Assembly (NCBI RefSeq): GCF_028736155.1
Contig: NZ_CP117879.1
Location: 620,001-684,000 of the forward strand
Length of the DNA: 64,000 nucleotides
Direction of reading: 5' to 3'
DNA from: Flavobacterium sp. KACC 22763
GTDB lineage: Bacteria; Bacteroidota; Bacteroidia; Flavobacteriales; Flavobacteriaceae
The translations under genes were made by a program, and so were the position numbers. The first letter of the stretch is position 1; each line of letters begins with the position of its first letter. The notes beneath the pieces are model-generated. The model was not told the DNA's origin, ran no database searches, and saw only the letters and a list, made by a program, of their open reading frames with translations. Shown piece by piece: positions 9,599-17,517 of this stretch.

Positions 9599-10204
9599 TT
9601 AAAGGTCTTCTAAAAGCAGTAAATAAAGGTTTTTCGCAACACTTCCGTATTGAGTAAAATCTTCGTCTTTCGCTTTTTCGAAATATTTTATGGTAGTGAT
9701 ATTAGTAGGTATGTCTCTTTCGTATTTACGTTTTATAGCACTCAATCCGTCGCTTTTCATTGGAAGGATTTGGCTGGTAGTGGCTATAATGACAATATTT
9801 GCAGGTAATTCGTTTGGTTTGTTTTGTCTAATTTGTTTTGATGAAAATAAAATAGAACCTTCATCAGCGATAAGGTTCTCACAGCTTGCCAGTAAGAATT
9901 TTGGTTTAACAGGGGCAATGTAAAATAATTTATTTTCGTCCAATAAGCTAAATAAAGCAGGCTCATAGCACAAAACTTCTTGTTCGAACCAGTCGTTTTC
10001 TTCTAGAATGTTTTCAAACTGCTCAGAAACTTCTCCCATGTTTTCGCAGTACAAGAATTTACCTCCATTTTTTTTGAAATTGAAAATAAATTGCTCATCT
10101 AAGGATAAATGACTGTTCTGCGCAGAAGTTCCTGCATATTCGCTTTCGTTCGCTTCATCAGAAGCGGCCTCACTAGAGCCAAATATTTTTTTGAAAAAAT
10201 TCAT
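9599..10204 (-). CDS. LUD-domain protein (LutC/YkgG-like)
   Basis: 201 residues. An acidic linker (about 10-30) is followed by a LUD domain, recognisable in NIVIIATTSQILPMKSDGL, in the LIADEGSILFSSKQIRQNK block and in the late KYERDIPTNITTI. LutC-type proteins belong to lactate-oxidation complexes, but no lutA or lutB is nearby. Here it is the first gene of a phospholipid operon, so a lactate role is doubtful. It could be a flavobacterial paralogue with another role. The family call is good and the function is open. Confidence 0.8.
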   Translation of the reverse strand: MNFFKKIFGSSEAASDEANESEYAGTSAQNSHLSLDEQFIFNFKKNGGKFLYCENMGEVSEQFENILEENDWFEQEVLCYEPALFSLLDENKLFYIAPVKPKFLLASCENLIADEGSILFSSKQIRQNKPNELPANIVIIATTSQILPMKSDGLSAIKRKYERDIPTNITTIKYFEKAKDEDFTQYGSVAKNLYLLLLEDL

Positions 10205-10244
10205 TTTTTTATATGAAATACTTTACATGTTAATTGAAAACGTT

Positions 10245-10252
10245 CAAAGATA
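10245..10252 (-). promoter_or_regulatory. -7 promoter element for the LUD-cdsA-psd operon
   Basis: TATCTTTG on the minus strand matches the Bacteroidota -7 consensus TAnnTTTG and lies 40 nt upstream of the LUD start codon. It sits directly beside the ftsH terminator, so the operon probably has its own promoter. No good -33 TTTG is seen at the usual spacing. Confidence 0.5.
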
Positions 10253-10293
10253 AAAAAATCTTAATTCAAAAGGGACTTTTGAATTAAGATTTT
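10252..10293 (-). terminator. intrinsic terminator after ftsH
   Basis: An 18-bp perfect stem (10255-10272 with 10276-10293) has a 3-nt loop GGA and, read on the minus strand, is followed by a T-run. It separates rsfS-ftsH from the LUD operon. Confidence 0.85.
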
Positions 10294-10323
10294 GAAAAAT
10301 ATTATTATGTATTTGGTGATTTC

Positions 10324-12249
10324 TTATGAAACTACCTCTTCTAAATTTTTATCAAAAGTACGTTTTCCGAAGATGTTTTCTAAGTCATCTTTAAAAATTA
10401 CTTCTTTTTCAATCAGAATATCAGCAAGTTGGTTTAACTTGTCTTTATTTTCTTCTAATATCTGAATTGCTCTTTGGTATTGACCTTCGATTAAATCTGA
10501 AATTTCTTTGTCAATAATTTTTGCAGTTTCGTCAGAATATGGTTTAGAGAAATTATATTCACTCTGTCCAGTTGAATCGTAATACGTCACGTTTCCGATT
10601 TTATCGTTCAATCCGTATATAGTTACCATTGCGCGAGCTTGACGAGTTACTTTTTCTAAATCGCTTAATGCACCAGTAGAAATTCTGTCAAAAGTTACTT
10701 TTTCAGCAGCTCTACCACCCATAGTAGCACACATTTCGTCTAACATTTGATCAGTTCTAACGATTTGTCTCTCTTCTGGCAAATACCATGCAGCTCCTAA
10801 ACTTTGCCCACGTGGTACTATAGTTACTTTAATAAGTGGTGCAGCATGCTCTAACATCCAGCTTACAGTAGCGTGACCCGCTTCGTGAATTGCAATTGCT
10901 CTTTTTTCGTCTGGAGTGATAATTTTGTTTTTCTTTTCAAGACCACCAATAATTCTATCTACAGCATCAAGGAAATCTTGTCTGTCAACTGCTGCTTTGT
11001 TGTTTCTTGCAGCAATTAATGCGGCTTCGTTACAAACATTAGCAATATCAGCACCGGAGAAACCTGGAGTTTGTTTTGCTAAGAAATCTAAATCTAGACC
11101 TTCAACTTTTTTGATAGGAGCTAAGTGCACTTTGAAGATTTCAGCTCTTTCGCGAATGTCTGGTAAGTCAACAAAAATTTGTCTGTCAAAACGTCCAGCA
11201 CGCATTAAAGCTTTGTCTAGAACGTCAGCTCTGTTGGTTGCTGCCAAAACAATTACGTTAGAGTTTGTACCAAAACCGTCCATTTCTGTTAGTAATTGGT
11301 TCAAAGTATTTTCTCTTTCGTCGTTTCCGCCTGACATATTGCTTTTTCCTCTTGCTCTACCAACAGCATCGATCTCATCAATGAAGATAATAGCAGGAGA
11401 TTTTTCTTTAGCTTGTTTGAATAAGTCACGTACACGTGAAGCACCAACCCCTACAAACATCTCTACGAAATCTGAACCAGAAAGAGAGAAGAACGGTACT
11501 TGCGCTTCACCAGCAACGGCTTTTGCCAATAAAGTTTTACCAGTTCCCGGAGGTCCTACCAATAAAGCTCCTTTTGGAATTTTACCTCCTAGGTTTGTAT
11601 ATTTTTCTGGGTTTTTAAGGAATTCAACAATTTCTTGAATTTCTTCTTTAGCACCTTCTAAACCTGCAACATCTTTAAACGTAGTTTTAATGTCTGTTTT
11701 TTCGTCAAAAAGTTTAGCTTTAGATTTTCCAATATTGAAAATCTGTCCGCCACCTCCAGCGCCTCCGCCAGACATTTTACGCATAATGAAAATCCATACA
11801 CCAACAATGATGATGATAGGAAGTAAGCTGATTAAAATATCGCTCCAGTTATTTTTTTGAAGGAAATTATAATCTTTTAGTTTGTGTTCGTTAACTGCTT
11901 TTTCAAGTTTAGTCTGAAAGATTTGATCATTACCAATTTCCAAAGTATAGTGTGGACCTTTGTTTGGCTGTTTGAAAATATCTTCAGCTACCTTTTTATT
12001 TGCTGGGTCTTTAAGAGCCGCAGCATTCAAATATACCTCAGCTTCTGCTTTATTGTAAACAATTACTTTTTCAATCTGGCCTTTTTCTAAAAGGGTGTTG
12101 AATTTAGAAGAAGTTAATTGAGCAGGTTCGCTTAAGCTTGATCCTCCTGTGGCAAAACTTATGAATAAAAAAACTAAAAGTATTGCGGTGTATATTAACC
12201 AAGGACTTATTTTAAATTTATTCGGATTTGGATTATTATCTTTAGCCAT
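10324..12249 (-). CDS. ftsH: ATP-dependent zinc metalloprotease FtsH
   Basis: 641 residues, the normal length. Membrane helix 1 (about 17-36) and helix 2 (about 137-157) bracket a periplasmic domain. A glycine-rich linker (GGGAGGGG) follows, then the AAA+ module with Walker A GPPGTGKT, Walker B IIFIDEID and the second region of homology (ATNRADVLDKALMRAGRFDRQ region). The M41 protease domain has the zinc motif HEAGH near 453. FtsH extracts and degrades membrane and short-lived cytoplasmic proteins as a hexamer. It follows rsfS by 15 bp. Confidence 0.98.
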   Translation of the reverse strand: MAKDNNPNPNKFKISPWLIYTAILLVFLFISFATGGSSLSEPAQLTSSKFNTLLEKGQIEKVIVYNKAEAEVYLNAAALKDPANKKVAEDIFKQPNKGPHYTLEIGNDQIFQTKLEKAVNEHKLKDYNFLQKNNWSDILISLLPIIIIVGVWIFIMRKMSGGGAGGGGQIFNIGKSKAKLFDEKTDIKTTFKDVAGLEGAKEEIQEIVEFLKNPEKYTNLGGKIPKGALLVGPPGTGKTLLAKAVAGEAQVPFFSLSGSDFVEMFVGVGASRVRDLFKQAKEKSPAIIFIDEIDAVGRARGKSNMSGGNDERENTLNQLLTEMDGFGTNSNVIVLAATNRADVLDKALMRAGRFDRQIFVDLPDIRERAEIFKVHLAPIKKVEGLDLDFLAKQTPGFSGADIANVCNEAALIAARNNKAAVDRQDFLDAVDRIIGGLEKKNKIITPDEKRAIAIHEAGHATVSWMLEHAAPLIKVTIVPRGQSLGAAWYLPEERQIVRTDQMLDEMCATMGGRAAEKVTFDRISTGALSDLEKVTRQARAMVTIYGLNDKIGNVTYYDSTGQSEYNFSKPYSDETAKIIDKEISDLIEGQYQRAIQILEENKDKLNQLADILIEKEVIFKDDLENIFGKRTFDKNLEEVVS

Positions 12250-12264
12250 TTAATGAAAGTTTCT

Positions 12265-12636
12265 TTAGTATTTGTTCTCGATTGAAGTTATTTTGGCATC
12301 GCCCCAAAGGCTTTCGATGTTGTAATATTCGCGAATATGTTTTTGGAAAACGTGTACCACAATATGTACATAGTCCATTAAAACCCATTCTGCGTTATCG
12401 GTTCCTTCTACGTGCCAAGGTTTATCTTTTAAGTCTTTTGATACAATTTTTTGAATTGAGTTTACGATGGCGTTAACTTGGGTGTTTGAGCTACCGTTGC
12501 AAATAACAAAATAGTCGCATACAGCAGTATCTATATCTCTTAAGTCAAGAATGTCGATATCATTTCCTTTTACTTCCTCAATCCCTTTGATTATGTTCGC
12601 CAGTAGAACATCATTATTAATAGTCTTTTTCGCCAT
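12265..12636 (-). CDS. rsfS: ribosome silencing factor RsfS
   Basis: 123 residues. The RsfS/Iojap fold is recognised from DILDLRDIDTAVCDYFVIC, then WHVEGTDNAEWVLMDYVHIVVHVF and the C-terminal YYNIESLWGDAK. It binds ribosomal protein uL14 and blocks 30S-50S joining when nutrients are short. It is the first gene of the rsfS-ftsH unit and is divergent from birA, with a 92-bp shared upstream region. Confidence 0.95.
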   Translation of the reverse strand: MAKKTINNDVLLANIIKGIEEVKGNDIDILDLRDIDTAVCDYFVICNGSSNTQVNAIVNSIQKIVSKDLKDKPWHVEGTDNAEWVLMDYVHIVVHVFQKHIREYYNIESLWGDAKITSIENKY

Positions 12637-12728
12637 GAATTATTTTATATGAATTTGTAAAGTTACCAAATTTTGTGATTATTTTTGAACCTTAACAAAA
12701 TATTAAATTAAGATATTTAAATTATTTA

Positions 12729-13457
12729 ATGAAACTAATCAAACTCGATGCCATAGATTCTACAAATGACTTCCTGAAGGCTTTGGCAAGTCAAGATGAA
12801 CTGGAGAATTTTACAACGGTAACAGCTGAAAATCAGACAAAAGGAAAGGGGCAAGTTGGTGGTGTATGGAAGACTGAAGAAGGTAAAAACTTAACTATGA
12901 GCGTTTTGGTTAAAGATTTTCTGTTTACCAATGATGAAGTTTTCAATTTAAGCCTTGTTGTTTCGTTATCGGTTGCAGAGGTGTTAAAAACATTAAATAT
13001 TCCTGATATTTGTATTAAATGGCCAAACGACATTCTGTCATACAATAAGAAGTTAGTTGGCATATTAATCGAAAATACCTTAAAAAGTGATGGCAGGATC
13101 GTGTCAGTTGCCGGAATCGGGATCAATGTTAACCAAACTGATTTTAGCGAATTGCCAACAGCTTCTTCTATGTCAGTGATTGCAGGGAAGACTTTCGATA
13201 AAGAAGAATTAGCAATTCTAATAGTTGAAAAGCTAAAAGAGAAGATCCAATTGTGGAATACCTCAGCAAAGATTTTTTGGGACGATTACTTTAATTTTTT
13301 GTTTAAAAAAGGAGTTCCAACAGCATTCAGAGATAATAATGACCAAGATTTCATGGGAATCATTCAAGGCGTTTCTCCGATTGGTAAACTGCAGGTTTTA
13401 TTAGAAGATGATTCTGTGGTAGAATTTGAAATCAAAGAAGTTAAGATGCTTTATTGA
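12729..13457 (+). CDS. birA: biotin--[acetyl-CoA-carboxylase] ligase
   Basis: 242 residues, the short form without the N-terminal HTH, so it is an enzyme and not a repressor. It shows the substrate region DSTNDFLKAL, the biotin/ATP loop AENQTKGKGQVGGVW and the core IKWPNDILSYNKKLVGILIE. The C-terminal domain ends in VEFEIKEVKML. It activates biotin to biotinyl-AMP and transfers it to carboxylase carrier subunits. Divergent from rsfS. Confidence 0.95.
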   Translation: MKLIKLDAIDSTNDFLKALASQDELENFTTVTAENQTKGKGQVGGVWKTEEGKNLTMSVLVKDFLFTNDEVFNLSLVVSLSVAEVLKTLNIPDICIKWPNDILSYNKKLVGILIENTLKSDGRIVSVAGIGINVNQTDFSELPTASSMSVIAGKTFDKEELAILIVEKLKEKIQLWNTSAKIFWDDYFNFLFKKGVPTAFRDNNDQDFMGIIQGVSPIGKLQVLLEDDSVVEFEIKEVKMLY

Positions 13458-13504
13458 GAGGTTCAAAGGTACAGAGGTTCAGAGTGACAAAGGTTTTTCT
13501 GTAG

Positions 13505-13524
13505 AGACGCACTGCAGTGCGTCT
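13505..13524. repeat. 20-bp perfect palindrome, family A, copy 1
   Basis: AGACGCACTGCAGTGCGTCT is a perfect palindrome. Related copies occur at 29407-29426 (identical), 29452-29471 (one change) and 44017-44036 (one change), all intergenic and each with TAGAG or GAG on one side. It behaves like a REP-type element. Confidence 0.85.
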
Positions 13525-13574
13525 AACAATTGATGAAATAAAAACTTTGCGTCTCTGCGACTTTGCGAGAGCAT

Positions 13575-13607
13575 AAAAAAAATACCCGACAAAAATCGGG
13601 CATTTTA
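13575..13607. terminator. intrinsic terminator between birA and the SRPBCC gene
   Basis: CCCGA (13585-13589) pairs with TCGGG (13596-13600), extended by flanking A and T runs. It lies between convergent genes and can serve both. Confidence 0.7.
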
Positions 13608-13639
13608 ATTTATAATTCACAATTAATAATTTACCATTA

Positions 13640-14032
13640 TTAAAGTTTATTCATATTGTTTGCTAAAGTTTCAATAAACTTACTAATTGGACCTTTAACC
13701 ATCATTGCCATCATAGCGTTGAATTCACCTTCAAAGAACAATTGAACAGCACTTTCTGAATCAGAAACAGTGTCAATGTTTGAAGTTAGTGTAAACGGAA
13801 GTTTATCACTTGCAGCACCCAAAACGATTTTGTTTGGAGCTACTTTATCTTTCATTTTTAATTTGATTTCTGGCATTCCTTTCAATCCAAAAATAAAAGC
13901 GTCTTCGCCAGTCACTTCAAATTTAGCGATATTGTCTGGCATTAATTTTTCGAAATTCTTTACGTCAGTCAGTTGATCAAATAAATCTTGTGCTGATTTC
14001 TGAACTGTAACTTTTGGACTTTCTAAGTTCAT
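13640..14032 (-). CDS. SRPBCC-fold (START-like) protein
   Basis: 130 residues. The pattern (SAQDLFDQLTDVKNFEKLMPDN, a central beta-sheet with alternating hydrophobics, and a long C-terminal helix MVKGPISKFIETLANNM) fits the polyketide-cyclase/SRPBCC fold, which encloses a hydrophobic cavity. No catalytic residues or ligand can be named. It lies downstream of pyrE on the same strand, separated by 113 bp that include a heptamer array. This is a fold-level call only. Confidence 0.75.
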   Translation of the reverse strand: MNLESPKVTVQKSAQDLFDQLTDVKNFEKLMPDNIAKFEVTGEDAFIFGLKGMPEIKLKMKDKVAPNKIVLGAASDKLPFTLTSNIDTVSDSESAVQLFFEGEFNAMMAMMVKGPISKFIETLANNMNKL

Positions 14033-14119
14033 ATAATATTTTGTTTATTATTTATTTGTTTAAAAATAAATTCCAATTTTTAAATTCCAAATTCCAAAAA
14101 TCTTGATCGTATGGAACAG

Positions 14120-14146
14120 AAATCTAAAATCTAAAATCTAAAATCT
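14120..14146. repeat. heptamer tandem array AAAATCT x about 3.9
   Basis: The unit AAAATCT is repeated almost four times, ending at the first base of the pyrE stop codon. Similar short AT-rich arrays flank other genes in this window. Confidence 0.8.
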
Positions 14147-14790
14147 TACTCCTGTCCCCAAGTAGATGGGCTTACGCTCCATTCTTGAAGAGTAGATTGC
14201 TGATCTTCGGTGATGTATTGTTTCTGAACTGCTAAATCTAATAGATTCTCGTAGTTGCTCAATGTAAATAAATCAACATTGGCTTCTTTGAAGTTTTCTT
14301 CGGCAACACCAAAACCATAAGTAAAGACAGCTGCCATACCTTTAACATTAGCACCTTCGTTTCTTAAAGCTTCAACAGCCAGCAAACTGCTTTTTCCAGT
14401 ACTGATTAAGTCTTCAACAACGACAACATTTTGTCCTTTTTGTAAAAAACCTTCCACTTGGTTTTGTCTACCGTGTTTTTTAGGTTCTGGACGCACGTAT
14501 ACGAACGGAAGTCCTAAACTTTCGGCAACCAAAATTCCAACTCCAATGGCTCCAGTAGCAACACCAGCAATCACATCAGGTTTTCCAAATTGTTTTTCAA
14601 TGTTTTTGGCAAATTCATCACGAACATAGTTTCTGATGCTCGGAAATGAAAGAATTAACCTATTATCACAGTAAATAGGAGATTTCCAACCAGAAGCCCA
14701 TGTAAAAGGATTTTCGGGATTCAATTTAATTGCATTTATTTGCAAAAGCAATTCGGCTGTTTTTTCGGCAGTATCTTTATTAAAAATCAT
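14146..14790 (-). CDS. pyrE: orotate phosphoribosyltransferase
   Basis: 214 residues from ATG 14790. PyrE features are FTWASGWKSPIYCDNR at the N-terminus, the loop KKHGRQNQVEG and the PRPP-binding motif VVVVEDLISTGKS. It makes OMP from orotate and PRPP in pyrimidine synthesis. An in-frame ATG at 14823 is rejected because it lies upstream of a strong promoter (-33 TTTG, -7 TACATTTG) whose -7 box ends only 4 nt before ATG 14790. The mRNA is therefore probably leaderless. The NUDIX gene starts 7 bp away in the opposite direction. Confidence 0.95.
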   Translation of the reverse strand: MIFNKDTAEKTAELLLQINAIKLNPENPFTWASGWKSPIYCDNRLILSFPSIRNYVRDEFAKNIEKQFGKPDVIAGVATGAIGVGILVAESLGLPFVYVRPEPKKHGRQNQVEGFLQKGQNVVVVEDLISTGKSSLLAVEALRNEGANVKGMAAVFTYGFGVAEENFKEANVDLFTLSNYENLLDLAVQKQYITEDQQSTLQEWSVSPSTWGQE

Positions 14791-14794
14791 AATA

Positions 14795-14824
14795 CAAATG
14801 TATAAAGTTTTTGTAAACGACAAA
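14795..14824 (-). promoter_or_regulatory. pyrE promoter, inside the NUDIX start region
   Basis: On the minus strand TTTG (14824-14821), 18 bp of spacer and TACATTTG (14802-14795) match the Bacteroidota -33/-7 consensus. The -7 box ends 4 nt before the pyrE ATG. The whole promoter lies over the first nine codons of the divergent NUDIX gene. Confidence 0.7.
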
Positions 14825-15460
14825 CCACTTTTTTTGACAAATGAAATCTCGAAAGAAACAGATTTCCAATTGTTCTTGTTGGAGAGTATTGATATCGAAC
14901 AGCTTATTATAAAAATTTTTCAAAATAAAATTCAAAAAGCCATTCTATATCATCCCGACGAAAGTGAGATGATGAAAACCCTAAAAGCCAAGATTCCGGT
15001 AAATAAAGCGGGCGGAGGCTTTGTCTACAATAAGAAAGGCGAAGTCTTGTTTATCTTTAGAAACGGAAAATGGGATTTGCCAAAAGGCGGAATCGAGAAA
15101 GGGGAAGACATCGAAGCGACGGCTATGCGTGAGGTAGAGGAGGAGACAGGAGTAAACCAGCTTCGTATTACGAATAAACTTCAAAAAACCTATCATATCT
15201 TTAAACGCAACGGAAAATACAAACTTAAAATCACGCATTGGTTCGAAATGTTTTCCGATTTTGAAGGAACACCACAGGGACAATTAGAAGAAGGAATCGA
15301 AAAAGTAGCGTGGTTAAACCCTGAACAAATCAAAGAAGCACTTAAAAATTCTTACGAAAACATCAAATTGTTGTTTGAAGAAGAAAAGAAACCAATAGAA
15401 AAAATAGCTGCGCCCATTGCTTATCGCTCGGGTCCAGATTCCAAAATAAAAGATATTTAA
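14798..15460 (+). CDS. NUDIX hydrolase
   Basis: 220 residues. A distinct N-terminal region (1-70) precedes a NUDIX domain with a complete Nudix box from Gly97 to Val119 (G-x5-E103-x7-R111-E112-V-x-E115-E116-x-G-V), the Mg2+ site for cleaving nucleoside diphosphate linkages. The C-terminus ends in a lysine-rich tail. The substrate cannot be told. It is divergent from pyrE with start codons 7 bp apart. A -7-like TATCTTTA at 14772-14779 inside pyrE may drive it. Confidence 0.92.
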   Translation: MYKVFVNDKPLFLTNEISKETDFQLFLLESIDIEQLIIKIFQNKIQKAILYHPDESEMMKTLKAKIPVNKAGGGFVYNKKGEVLFIFRNGKWDLPKGGIEKGEDIEATAMREVEEETGVNQLRITNKLQKTYHIFKRNGKYKLKITHWFEMFSDFEGTPQGQLEEGIEKVAWLNPEQIKEALKNSYENIKLLFEEEKKPIEKIAAPIAYRSGPDSKIKDI

Positions 15461-15536
15461 AGTTTCTAAATTAGAATTTGGAATTTGGAATTTAAAAATT
15501 TAAAATTTAATATTTGGGACGTGCCACCAATAAAAG

Positions 15537-15578
15537 AAAAGACCCAATCAGCTTTGCGTTCATTGGGTCTTTTTTTTA
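15537..15578 (+). terminator. intrinsic terminator after the NUDIX gene
   Basis: AAAAGACCCAAT (15537-15548) pairs with ATTGGGTCTTTT (15562-15573), a 12-bp perfect stem with a long T-run behind it. Confidence 0.9.
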
Positions 15579-15580
15579 TT

Positions 15581-15635
15581 GCTGTCGGGCTATCCGCGCT
15601 ACTTCGGTAGCCTGCTTCTATCCCTCACGCAGGAG
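15581..15635 (-). repeat. hairpin element family B, copy 1 (diverged)
   Basis: Read on the minus strand this has GGGATAGAAGC, then a hairpin GCTAC-CGAA-GTAGC (15611-15598), then GCGGATAGCCC. The outer words match the family copies at 27428 and 40139 (GATAGAAGCGG and GCGGATAGC), but the central hairpin is shorter and unrelated. On the plus strand its loop is TTCG closed by C-G. Confidence 0.6.
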
Positions 15636-15648
15636 AGCACTTTATCAT

Positions 15649-16062
15649 TTATTTCAATTGATTGTATTTTAGAATAAAACTAGAAAGTCTTTCTTCATCA
15701 ATTGTGAAATCCTCGTTAATGACATTATATTCAGCTAAAGCAAAGATTAGATTATTTCTTCCAATAATTTTTTCATTCGAAAATTGTTTACCAGAAGCAG
15801 TAAATGTAATTACACTCGAAAATTTTCCATCTCCTAACGAAGTAATTTGTCCTGAAATTATTTCTTTATTTTGGAGATCTAGAATAGAAAAATTATTTTC
15901 ATCTTTTTTATAATTGTAAGCGAGCTTATTATTTAAAATAATTTTATCTGTTTCAAATTGAACTGCTTTTATTGCCTGTTCTTTATTTTCCTTTTGTGCA
16001 AATAATTTATTGTTTGAAAAACTCAATAGTAAAACGAGAAGGATAAGATTTAAAATTTTCAT
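15649..16062 (-). CDS. small secreted protein of unknown function
   Basis: 137 residues with a Sec signal (MKILNLILLVLLLSFSNNKLFAQ) and no domain I recognise. The mature part is charged, with short beta-type stretches (IISGQITSLGDGKFSSVITF) and a C-terminal helix. It starts 9 bp after the preceding DUF6882-like gene and is probably co-transcribed with it. A periplasmic location is predicted. Confidence 0.75.
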   Translation of the reverse strand: MKILNLILLVLLLSFSNNKLFAQKENKEQAIKAVQFETDKIILNNKLAYNYKKDENNFSILDLQNKEIISGQITSLGDGKFSSVITFTASGKQFSNEKIIGRNNLIFALAEYNVINEDFTIDEERLSSFILKYNQLK

Positions 16063-16071
16063 AATCGATTA

Positions 16072-16812
16072 TTAAGAATTACCATTTAAATCTACCAAAA
16101 GATTATTCTCATTAAAAGTAGCATTAATTATTTTTCCATCTTTTTCTGCTTTGACTTCATTTCCGTTTGAACTCAATTCAAAACCTTTTTGAGAAAGATA
16201 ATTCGTAAAAGCATTTTTGTGGTTTTGAATTTCAAAAGTCGAAATCAATTCTGGGAAAACTGTCAAAATTCTAGAGAATTCCTCGCTTTCAGTATTGTCA
16301 ATTGAATCATCTTTAAGGGTGACAACCATTGTTCCCTGACCGTAATTTCCAAGATAATAACCGCTCAAATTAAACATTGTAGTAGCAACCATTCCAATAA
16401 GGTGTAAATCATTTGGAACAGCGTCAAATTTTCCAACGCTCAATAAATCAATATTATTTTCTTCTCCATATTTCTTTAATGAAAGCGCTTGTTGCATAAC
16501 AGATTCGGCGTAACCGCCCGCTTTGTTGTCCCAAAGCCAAAGCCAAGTTTCTGAAGAATGCGAAAATGAACCCAAAACCTGCATTGGAAAAGTAAGATCA
16601 TCACCAAAAGTAATTTCTTCAGCATCCATATTAACATTCCAAGAAAGTCCGCCTGTTACGGCATAGAGATTTCTTTGTTTTTCTAAAGCTGAAGCTCCAT
16701 ATTTCTCTAAAAAATCATTTTCAGAGGTAAAATGTTTAGCAACATTTTGCTGATTAGTAGTTGATTCTGTTTTTTCTTCTTTCTTTTTAAAAAGATTATC
16801 GAATAGTCCCAT
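16072..16812 (-). CDS. DUF6882-like protein
   Basis: 246 residues without a signal peptide. A short lysine/glutamate-rich N-terminus (MGLFDNLFKKKEEK) precedes a domain with LGSFSHSSETWLWLWDN and a later LIGMVATTMFNLSGYYLGNYGQG, which recall the DUF6882 family of unknown function. It is upstream of a small secreted protein and downstream of a DUF4287 gene, all on the minus strand. The family name is given from memory of its pattern. Confidence 0.65.
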   Translation of the reverse strand: MGLFDNLFKKKEEKTESTTNQQNVAKHFTSENDFLEKYGASALEKQRNLYAVTGGLSWNVNMDAEEITFGDDLTFPMQVLGSFSHSSETWLWLWDNKAGGYAESVMQQALSLKKYGEENNIDLLSVGKFDAVPNDLHLIGMVATTMFNLSGYYLGNYGQGTMVVTLKDDSIDNTESEEFSRILTVFPELISTFEIQNHKNAFTNYLSQKGFELSSNGNEVKAEKDGKIINATFNENNLLVDLNGNS

Positions 16813-16867
16813 TTCTTTGTGGCTTGTATAATTATAAAATTAAAATTCTTGATTTTTTACTTAAGTT

Positions 16868-17098
16868 TTATTCGCTGTCCTCGTTTTTAATGCCTTTAAG
16901 CAGTGCGTAAATTGCCATTGCATGTCCTTGCCCTAAACTAAAATCATTTTTAAGCCAGTTGACAATATCTCCAGCTTTTACTTCTGGTTTTAAATCTCCG
17001 TTTGCGGTAAATTCTTTTTGTTCAGCTAAAGTTCTAAACTCAGCTGGACCATTTCCTGTTTTTTCTTTAATCGTTTTTAGGTATCCTTGAAATGACAT
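16868..17098 (-). CDS. DUF4287 protein
   Basis: 76 residues. FQGYLKTIKEKTGNGPAEF, then DIVNWLKNDFSLGQGHAMAIYALLKG, matches DUF4287, a small helical domain of unknown role. In many bacteria it stands alone or is fused to a DUF5655 domain. It lies 55 bp upstream of the DUF6882-like gene. Confidence 0.82.
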   Translation of the reverse strand: MSFQGYLKTIKEKTGNGPAEFRTLAEQKEFTANGDLKPEVKAGDIVNWLKNDFSLGQGHAMAIYALLKGIKNEDSE

Positions 17099-17227
17099 AA
17101 AATAAAAGTTAGAAGTTAAGTAAAACGAAAATACAAATTAAAAGTAGGATTAGTATTCGGTTTTTTAGTTTATTTAGTTCAACTTAAATAAAACACCCCT
17201 ATAAATCATAGGGTTATTTGATATAAT

Positions 17228-17344
17228 TTATTTAACTTTTTTATAAATTTTGTACATCAAGTAAAATATTCCTATCGCAAAAAGGAAACAAAAAAATTGC
17301 CAAGCCATCAACGTATAATCGTAATCTTTTATGCTTACATCCAT
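17228..17344 (-). CDS. 38-residue single-pass membrane peptide
   Basis: ATG at 17344 opens a 38-codon frame: MDVSIKDYDYTLMAWQFF leads into a hydrophobic helix (about 12-32) and a basic tail YKIYKKVK. A short acidic outside, one membrane span and a Lys-rich inside give a plausible topology by the positive-inside rule. It fills an otherwise empty 424-bp gap. No function is known to me. Confidence 0.5.
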   Translation of the reverse strand: MDVSIKDYDYTLMAWQFFCFLFAIGIFYLMYKIYKKVK

Positions 17345-17466
17345 AATTTCTAAAGTTTTGTGTTTCTACGTTTTAAAATTAAGTTTAGATACCAAAATAA
17401 GACTTTTTTTGAAATCTAATTCAACTTTGCAAAAATTTTAAACCTTGACAAAGTTCCACTTAACAG

Positions 17467-17494
17467 CTTAGAATCTCAGAAACTTAAAACTTAT
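17467..17494. repeat. degenerate CTTAGNAN octamer array
   Basis: Three imperfect units (CTTAGAAT, CTCAGAAA, CTTAAAAC) match the longer arrays at 23811, 25563, 26317 and 47620. Confidence 0.5.
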
Positions 17495-17517
17495 TTAATT
17501 TCATGTCTCAAAAATCG

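Noticed and set aside
9599..10204. Lactate-oxidation (LutABC) operon
   Set aside because: Only a single LUD protein is present, with no iron-sulfur LutA or LutB; the context is phospholipid synthesis.
10916..11638. 240-codon open frame on the plus strand opposite ftsH
   Set aside because: It is the antisense of the conserved FtsH AAA domain; its translation resembles no family and the FtsH frame explains the base pattern.
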